Origin: Mastigias papua
Taxonomy: Eukaryota > Cnidaria > Scyphozoa > Rhizostomeae > Mastigiidae
Reading direction: 5' to 3'
Length of the DNA stretch: 64,000 nucleotides
Assembly: GCA_964019165.1 (NCBI GenBank)
Contig: OZ025274.1
Span: 12,820,407 to 12,884,406 of the forward strand
The notes beneath the pieces were generated by a model that was not told the DNA's origin, made no database searches, and saw only the letters and a program-made list of their open reading frames with translations. This document shows positions 56,748-64,000 of the stretch, piece after piece. The stretch's first letter is position 1. The number at the start of each line of letters is the position of its first letter. A program made the position numbers and the translations under genes.

Positions 56748-57331
56748 CATTCGATGCGAGCTGGATTTGAAATCAAGAATTATCATTTATATACTACCTA
56801 CGCTATACCGCTGCACCGAATGACAATGGCATGCGAATCATGCTGATATGACTGGGCCCCATCAGAACTATCTGACTGCCTAGATGTTTCGTATCAATGA
56901 ACATCCTACTATGCTGAATGCGATGGCATCGACAATATTCGTCATGGGGAAAGAAATGGAAAAGCAAACGCAAATGAGTGGAAAGCATTGTGTTTTTCCC
57001 GAGACTCTGTTGTCGAGCTTAGGGTGCCAGACATGCGCAATAGTGTTATGACCATGAGCCCGATTCATTTAGTCCTTTCTTCATATATCGGTACCCTTCA
57101 TATTATCCAAGTCTCAGTTACAACAAACCACCACAAGGGGGTTATTAATACAAGTGATTAGCATGCCATCAAGGCGTGGAATGAGATATTATGAATATAA
57201 TTATTTATTAAAAATGACTAGTAAATTTTTTAATTCTGTCATTTAAGTGTTTCATCCATAAAATACATTTAGTAGTTTTTACAATTCTTGCCTTAGTCTT
57301 ACCTTTCAAGGGCAAATGGTTGCTAGTTGCT
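56748..57331. other. Tail-to-tail gap between SLCO and glucuronidase
   Basis: 584 bp that must hold both 3' UTRs. AATAAA for the minus gene at 57209-57204; no strong AATAAA close to the SLCO stop was seen. Confidence 0.55.
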
Positions 57332-60300
57332 TTAGTCCTGAATCAAATCCCTTAGAATATTCTCATCTGTTCCCTTTGTGTCCTGGTTCATTAGATTCAA
57401 GTATCGTTCTCTTAAGACATGGGCTGCCATTTTCGGTTGTCGTTGCCGAGTGAAGATGCCCTTCTTGTTTCCGCATACACGGGTTGTTTCTGTAGGGAAA
57501 ATATTATTGGCTATGAACATTTCTACTTCAGGATTCGATAGGCAGTTTAAAAGCTATGAAATATGTGAAAAACTTGTCTATGCTCGTTTTCAAGCCTGAC
57601 TTCAGTCAGAGACGTAATTATTGGGGGATTGTCATACCCACAAACATTTCCAAGCAGCAAGAAACTTCGGGAAAATATTCGGAATCCTCAACATACTTAT
57701 AAACAACTTTTGTATATGAAACTAGAATCGCAAACATAGCCGTTTTCAGGCTTTATGATAAACTTACAATAGTCGCCAAAAGTCCTGGGTACACTTCGCA
57801 CTTTTTGTATTCTTCAATGGACTTTCATCCCCCTCTCCCCCTGAAACAATGTTGGTTTTTTGGAGAAGCACATGCGATAATGGGAAAATTTCCCTTGCAC
57901 GCCAACTTCAAGTGTCCCACAAACAAACCAACATTGTTCCAGAAGGAGGGGGGGGGTGCATGTTTGTAGCAACTATGAAAATATGTAGAGGAAAGTGGTT
58001 TTTTATCAGTTTCTTCTAAATGTCCCAAGAACCTTTGGCGACTATTGTAGAAAGTAACCTACAAAAGTTAATTGGTCGGTTTACAAACAACGGCATGAGT
58101 GCTAACCTTTCAGCATTTCATATAATGTTCTTAGTGTCAAAGAGCACTATCAACTATGCCTGGGCATGAACGGCCAAATAATACATTCAAACAATTGTGC
58201 AAATCTTATTTGTATCTATATATAGGTTATAGCCTCATTTTCTCATAAACTGTTTTCTTATAAAACGTGCAGATAACCAGCTAAAATTTGAAAACTACGT
58301 GAAAGAGCTATTTACAAGAATACAGCGAAAAACGAGTGCATTTGGGATGTTAGCACCGGTCTTGGGGCAACATAATTTGCTGTTAAACTTTGTCACGTTC
58401 AACTTTTCCATTTGCCTATTGCTCTGGATGTTCTGCAGCAAAGTTGGAACTAACGAAATTGACACAGACAGAAAGACGAGTGTTGAGAACTTTGTGGATA
58501 GAATACGATTCCACATGTGAACAATCGCAGAATGGGATGAAACGCAGATAATTCATAGGAAAACTTACAAAATTGTATGACCGAGGCCAATAAGTCTTAA
58601 TCCAATCGTCTTAATCCGGAGTCTTAATTCAATTTTTCATCAAAAAAGATATTCCATATAACTTTTGTACAACGGAATTCTGCTAACTTTCTGTTAGAAA
58701 TACTCGTCGCTACGGAATCAATTCTCTATGACTTAGAGGGACTTTAGAGTGGAATAGAAATGAAGATCATGTAAAACTAGTGGCCTCCTGAAACATTTTT
58801 AAAACTGAAATAAACAGTCGGGAGGTGACAGTTGCTTGCGCTATGTTTGCAAAAACATTAAGTTATGAAGTTTCTCAGTGCTTTTAATTATTTTCACTTA
58901 TTAGTTTCTCAAAAAAATCAAATCAGCCACAAGTAAGTTTCGTGATGTTAATTATAAGTAATATAGTATAAACTTGTTCTCACTGGAAGAGCTTTATTCA
59001 TTACTAAATATATAACTTAAGAGCAAAGATAAACAAATATGATACAATTCGTCATCTTGAGATCGTAAGAACCGTTTTCTCAGGTTGACACACGAAGGTG
59101 GCCTAAAACGGAGGCACCCCGCTAAGCAGAAACCTTCAAATGTAGCTCTCACATTTAAAGTTTCATTGAACTGAATTGACGTTTTACCTAGAATATGTTG
59201 GTAAAATCCGGGTATGATAAAAACATTGACCTCCTCAAATGTACGACTTTCCGGTTTATGATACCCGGTTAAAATATTCGTGTCATGATGCCAACAAACA
59301 TGAAACTAATTATGCGTGACGAACTCAGATATGGGATTCTAATTCACCTTGTTTTGTTGCAAAATCGGCCAGGTTCCATATCATCTCACCAACAAGAAAC
59401 TTTTCCCGGTATTTATCGAACACGGGAAAGTATTGTTTTATTGTGTCAACATGGTACTCTTCACTGAACATTGTCGATGGCTCCTACAAAGACAGAAATT
59501 CATGAAAGTTTAGAAATGGGTATGGCTACTGTGGGGCCGAGAGGTTAGAGCGCTTGACTGCTGAGCGGAACATCGATGGTTCCAGCCAAACATTCGGACC
59601 ATAGTTAGGATGCTCGGTCACTGTCCACCCAGCAGCAAATGGGCACCTGATGGCAACACCAGGGAAGGCGGCGAGGAAAGACACTGGCCACACTACCTCA
59701 CTATGCCGACCGCTCATGGTAAGTGTCCTCTCTAACAGGAACTCCCCAATGTATGGAATCGTATACGGGAATAACCTTTACCTTTTTATAGCTATTACGG
59801 AAGAATGAGGCAATATAGAAAACATGGTGAACATGAAATATACTCAGTGCCTTTCAGAAGAATTTACAGTAAATTTTATGGCATAGATTGTTTGATGAAC
59901 TATAAAAACGTAATTTAGCAGAGACAACATGATTTGGAAGAAACGAGAAATTGACTGACCCAAGGATTTGGAGGGAATCTTAAACCGAAAGTGCGAGAAA
60001 TTGACTGACCTAAGCAGGATTCCAACCGACGACTTGGTTTACTTATTACCCTAACACTACGAGCGGCCGATACTGTGGCTGACCAATTATCTCAAGGAGG
60101 TTTTGAACAGATTGCCATAGCTGAAAGTTCACTCTTTGCTCCTGTTTCTTGGTATAACTAGCCGATAGTGAGCTAGTGAACTGGTCTTCAGCAGAGGAAC
60201 GAGGAACTATGACATATCAACAATATGGAATCCCAGGTTTGAGACGAACCAAACCAAACCTTTTTGTTCTTGATGATGGAGAACGACGAATCGATTTCTG

Positions 60301-63129
60301 AAACTGACCCACAGTCACCGTAAGAACAAAACCATCAAAAGTTGTAAATTTACAAAACATAGACAATATCGTGAAGGAATCTAATGTCATGTCTACTGAT
60401 TAATACTCGTTAATTGAACTTACTACATGCATGCCAGCGATGGAGTCAGCACCATATTCTGCCTGTATGATTGGCTTCTTGAACGCCTCATACCATTTTG
60501 TTAGCTGGGTTTCAAACTGCTTTTGGATGATTTCAATATGGCCGGGGTCATGATACCATCCGTAGTATCTATTCACACATAGTATATCGGTGTATTTGAC
60601 CTAAAATGCAGGACGGTAAGAGAGATGCATTACAAGAATAAAGTTCTTCAATCATTATTGCTTCAATCATACTCAAAAGTCTCAACTTGCATATTCATAT
60701 TGACTGAACAATCGCAATGCACTGTATACGGGTTGGTGGACTAGAGAAGGCATACCACATGAGAGGGTTACCTGGGGTATACTTCGCAAAGGGACGTGGA
60801 AATTCTATATCACTATTATTTCAGAAGTGGTATTGAAAACAATACTTCAGTTGGCGAAATCTGGTTGCTTTTCGTCGACATTAACGCAGAGCAGTAAAAA
60901 CACCAAATTTACGTTCTGCTGCTATGCCCTCCAAAGTATGAAAAGACACTTGGTCATCTGGCCCCCACCTTGGATGAGGCTTGGGACTCTAATACTTAAA
61001 TGAAAAAGAAAAGTAGGATCTAAGATAGCTAATGAAAATTGAGCTTATAATGAATAGCTCCAATGCATGGGTAGCTTCCTTCTGTACAATTTACTAGAAT
61101 AGTGTTGCCTCTTCGTTGTTTTTCATTCTGTACCTTTTTGAGTATCCAATGTTGTGAAGTTGAAGAGCAAAGAAATAAAAATTGTTCTGGAATTAGAGTT
61201 TGTATTGACAAGACGTCACTGACCGTTGCATATATGAAGTCTAGTTTAAATTCTCGGGTTTGAAAAATGGCCCGAGTGAACAACTAAGTACATAGTCCTG
61301 CTTGGTACATAAAGAAAGTATCCGATTCAAGAGAGGACACCCCTGTTCTAATATTAGCTGACTGTACTGAACATGAAAACAATTACGACACAATAAGATT
61401 CTCGAGGATATAAGGAGATTGACTAACCACTCGGTCGTTGTCTGGCCTTTGATTTGTAACAAATGTGACCGGTCTGTTCGGGTCCAGCTGTCTTGTGTAC
61501 TTTATCACACTCCTTCACAGGAAAATACAAAAAACATTCAAAGACACAAAAATACAAACATTCTAGACAACACACATCAATACAAATTTCCAATTTTAAT
61601 CCTAATTCATTCTAAAACTTCGACGTAAGTTATAAAATTCGGATATCATCCAATTTGACTTGCTACAAAGGCAAAAAGGTATCAATTGGTGAACAAAGTA
61701 TGGAAAAATGAATCTAATGTTATTTTCATATGAAAAAAAGAACTAATTGACGATGTCGTTATTAAACATAAGCTATATTTCTGCAACCATGATACTCAGG
61801 TGTGCGACTACGGGGTGGGTCTTGGGAACCTAAGCCCCTGCCCTTTTCCTCAAAAAGGTAAAAATGCCCTTTACTTGGAGAATTTTAAAGCTGTTTATTG
61901 TATTTTTGCTACGTAAAACCTGCTTGTAATCTTTATTACACATGAAAGTAACGAAGTCCTGAAACAGCCCACACGCTTTCTTTGTGCCTACCTCTGAAAA
62001 ATATGATTTCGAGATATATTCTCTGTAGAAACTGTTTAGCATGGCCTTTTTTATTGATTAGACCCCAGGCCTCAAAAATTGATAGTTGCGCGCCTGATAC
62101 TGTACCAGAAGAGATAAGAACAAATGATGGATGATGCAGGATTTCAAAGATTAGTATGAATTTTATAAATTCTAAAGAAAGTACCTAAAATATGCTTCAG
62201 CTATCTGCAAGTCAGATTTCGGTTCGTTTGCAACAGACCACATTACCACAGAAGGGTGATTTTTATCCCTATGCACAAGCTCTTTCATTACTTCAAGATG
62301 ATGTCTGAGGCTCTCTTCACCCATATTGTTCCTAAAAAAAAATGAAAAGAAACTACAAATAAAATTTACGCCAAAAGTGTTGGAGCATCTGCATTACGTT
62401 TGAATGATAGAGTAAGCTCCCCCAATCCCTCATAGAACACTGTCCAGTTAAACGTGCTACTCGCAGGTCAACAAGGTGACCTGCTCTCAAATACCTCAAT
62501 CAGCTAAGCCTTTTTCTCAACATTGTATTGGGGAGGGGGGAGGGCGCTATTGTCAAACATAATGGCTAAAAACGTTTGCCTCCTGTCTCTAGAAACCCAT
62601 AACAACATTTATTAATCATGAACGAAGCAGCATCAAACTGTGAAATTTACAGAAGACTTAAATCCAAAACAATTTAGTACAGCAGAATTCACAGAAAACT
62701 TCAAAGTTCATAGTAAGCGCAAAATTGCAAGTACTAATTTTGAGATCTCAACAGATCCCATAAGTCGGGACATTGAGTAGCTTAATAGTCTATAAGGCAG
62801 TAGTGAAATGAATCAACAGAACACGAACTGCTAGTAACGTAGAATATGAAAGGGCAGTCACTGGTTTCATGAAGCCACCTCTCGCTAACCAACACTAAAA
62901 GAAATAAAGAGAGGTAAAGAGTCATGAAAATAATAGAGAGATGTGTTACTAACTCTTCTATGCCTACGCCAGGACTCTCGTCGATAACAACAAATCCTTC
63001 TCGATCAGCCATATTAAGATCTTCTTCTGCATAAGGGTAATGACTCGTGCGAAATGAATTACCACCCATCCATTTCATAAGGTTGAAGTCTTTGACAAGC
63101 AACGGAAGATCGAGTCCTTTCCCACGAAT
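57332..63129 (-). CDS. GUSB: Beta-glucuronidase, 3' six exons (partial, 5' part outside window)
   Basis: A lysosomal-type family 2 glycoside hydrolase that removes terminal glucuronic acid from glycosaminoglycans and conjugates. Minus-strand exons are 63129-62954, 62331-62185, 61512-61428, 60600-60424, 59483-59348 and 57489-57332, in frame across all five introns and giving the last 292 aa. The catalytic TIM barrel is recognisable from [11 protein letters not shown] and [10 protein letters not shown], then the acid/base motif VMWSVANEP (Glu of NEP), then the nucleophile region QAEYGAD (Glu of EYG), then [11 protein letters not shown]. The last exon carries [14 protein letters not shown], which contains the N-x-K motif known to recognise the glucuronate carboxylate; this favours glucuronidase over galactosidase. 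The first exon seen begins at an AG acceptor with [15 protein letters not shown], so signal peptide and sugar-binding domains must lie to the right of base 64000. An AATAAA on the minus strand (57204-57209) is a plausible polyadenylation signal. Confidence 0.94.
57767..58047. mobile_element. Tc1/mariner-type MITE in the last glucuronidase intron
   Basis: 281 bp with inverted ends CAATAGTCGCCAAAAGT, flanked on both sides by TA (57765-57766, 58048-58049), the Tc1/mariner target. Internal inverted segments AACAATGTTGG and CCAACATTGTT add a second hairpin. Same family as 27255-27531. Confidence 0.8.
58048..59347. other. Glucuronidase intron, unassigned
   Basis: One TTTTCTTATAAAACGTGCAG end of the ACG...TTTTTATAAG family at about 58250. 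Otherwise nothing. Confidence 0.45.
59533..59790 (+). mobile_element. tRNA-derived SINE
   Basis: Starts GGGGCCGAGAGGTTAGAGCG, like the A box of Leu/Ser-type tRNAs, with a damaged B box GGTTCCAGCC near 59578 and a GC-richer body quite unlike its AT-rich surroundings. Glucuronidase intron. Confidence 0.65.
61797..62096 (-). mobile_element. Non-autonomous DNA element with CAGGYRCGCAAC ends, copy 2
   Basis: 300 bp; inverted ends CAGGTGTGCGACTA and CAGGCGCGCAACTA; perfect 5-bp flank ATACT on both sides (61792-61796, 62097-62101). Opposite orientation to copy 1. Lies in a glucuronidase intron. Confidence 0.8.
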
Positions 63130-63426
63130 CTAGGATAATAAGAGGCGGATAGACTTACTGGCAGACTACACTACATTCATGACGTATTAATATAAAATCA
63201 AACAGCATTAAAGACAAGGTTAATGACAGAACTGAAAAGCTAAAATATTAATTTCAAGTCCCCTCCAAATAAGAGCCTATTTAGGCTAAAATTTTAAGTG
63301 GGTTCGCTGTAAAAGTTTATAGGTACAGATTTATAGGTACAGGTTTATAGATATTTTTAATAAGAATAGTATATTCTGTTGAAATTTGTATGAAAATATA
63401 AAAACCTATTTAAAGAGTATTAGTAC

Positions 63427-63560
63427 AGTGAAACTCCGTTATAACGCCCCACGTTGTAACACCAACCTCATCTTCCACCACTATATTTGTTAGAACAAAT
63501 ATATTTTCTTATGCAAGTTTTGATATACCGCCATTCCCCCGTCGTCCGCTATCCACCATT
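63427..63560 (+). repeat. Left end of a pogo-like element (partial)
   Basis: TACAGTGAAACTCCGTTATA is a typical pogo/Tigger-style terminus with GTTATAACG inside. No inverted partner was found before the window end. Confidence 0.35.
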
Positions 63561-64000
63561 AATGTTGTAGAACAAACGCAAAAAATAAGCGTATGAACCA
63601 CAATACTGATGTTCTGACACATTACAAACCATCAGATTTCCGGCTTAGTACCCCTGTAGAAGATGCACATATCCAGCTAAAACGTTTCAAAGTAACCCTC
63701 TGGCTGTTTTTCATCAATAGACGTTCGTCTAATTGGCTGAAGAATAATTTTCGTCATCACGGAAATGATCGGATCTTGAGGAGAACACATGCGCCTAACA
63801 AATTTATTACTTATGTCTCTGACTTTCAATAATTATGTTGTCAATTTGTATCCTGATGTACATTCGCTTGCTACATTCTAAGTTTCCCAGTGCCATGTTT
63901 CTTCAGGCATAACTGCCTCGTTTTTGCATCAAATGAAGCCAAAAATGGTGCAACAAAATAAATTTATGATACCCTCCAAATTGCGCCACTGCCACTTAAC

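Overview
This is a window of AT-rich animal nuclear DNA. Genes are split by spliceosomal introns, and much of the sequence between exons is transposons and microsatellites. The mix of repeats (Penelope-like, IS3EU-like, several LINE types, very long TA arrays, many small inverted-repeat elements) together with compact metazoan genes suggests an early-branching animal. An anthozoan cnidarian is my best guess, from recognition of repeat style only; I made no species call.

Three host genes are well supported. (1) A septin of the SEPTIN2/5 type lies on the minus strand, with 11 coding exons from 23695 down to 9865. All splice phases close and give a 343-aa protein. (2) An organic anion transporter (SLCO/OATP) lies on the plus strand, with 10 coding exons from 38842 to 56747. 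All phases close and give a 653-aa protein. (3) The 3' half of a beta-glucuronidase gene lies on the minus strand, with six exons from 63129 down to 57332. The N-terminal exons are beyond the right edge. SLCO and the glucuronidase are tail to tail, with 584 bp between stop codons. A fourth, unidentified minus-strand gene may begin with an acidic first exon at 3619-3923.

Layout: 1-9.8 kb is repeat-rich intergenic DNA (retroposed insert, MITEs, TA arrays). 9.8-23.7 kb is the septin gene, whose introns hold LINE ends, a hAT-type element with a perfect 8-bp target duplication, CAAT minisatellites, and three identical tandem 265-bp units carrying a pol III promoter and a hammerhead-like motif. 25.1-29.4 kb is a complete DNA transposon with an intact 441-aa DDE/integrase-type transposase. 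Its terminal inverted repeats are tandem arrays of a 20-bp unit, and it has a 6-bp target duplication; it fits the IS3EU group. 31-36 kb is a LINE and Penelope-like graveyard that includes an inverted reverse-transcriptase junction. 36.9-38.6 kb is a hAT-like inverted-repeat element. 38.8-56.7 kb is SLCO: intron 1 is filled by LINE tails, and intron 4 contains an intact Ty3/gypsy element with identical LTRs and one 1328-codon gag-pol ORF. 57-64 kb is the glucuronidase 3' half, with MITEs and a SINE in its introns.

The host genes do not form a pathway. The window is mainly a record of mobile-element activity, and the gypsy element and the IS3EU-like element look the most recently active.
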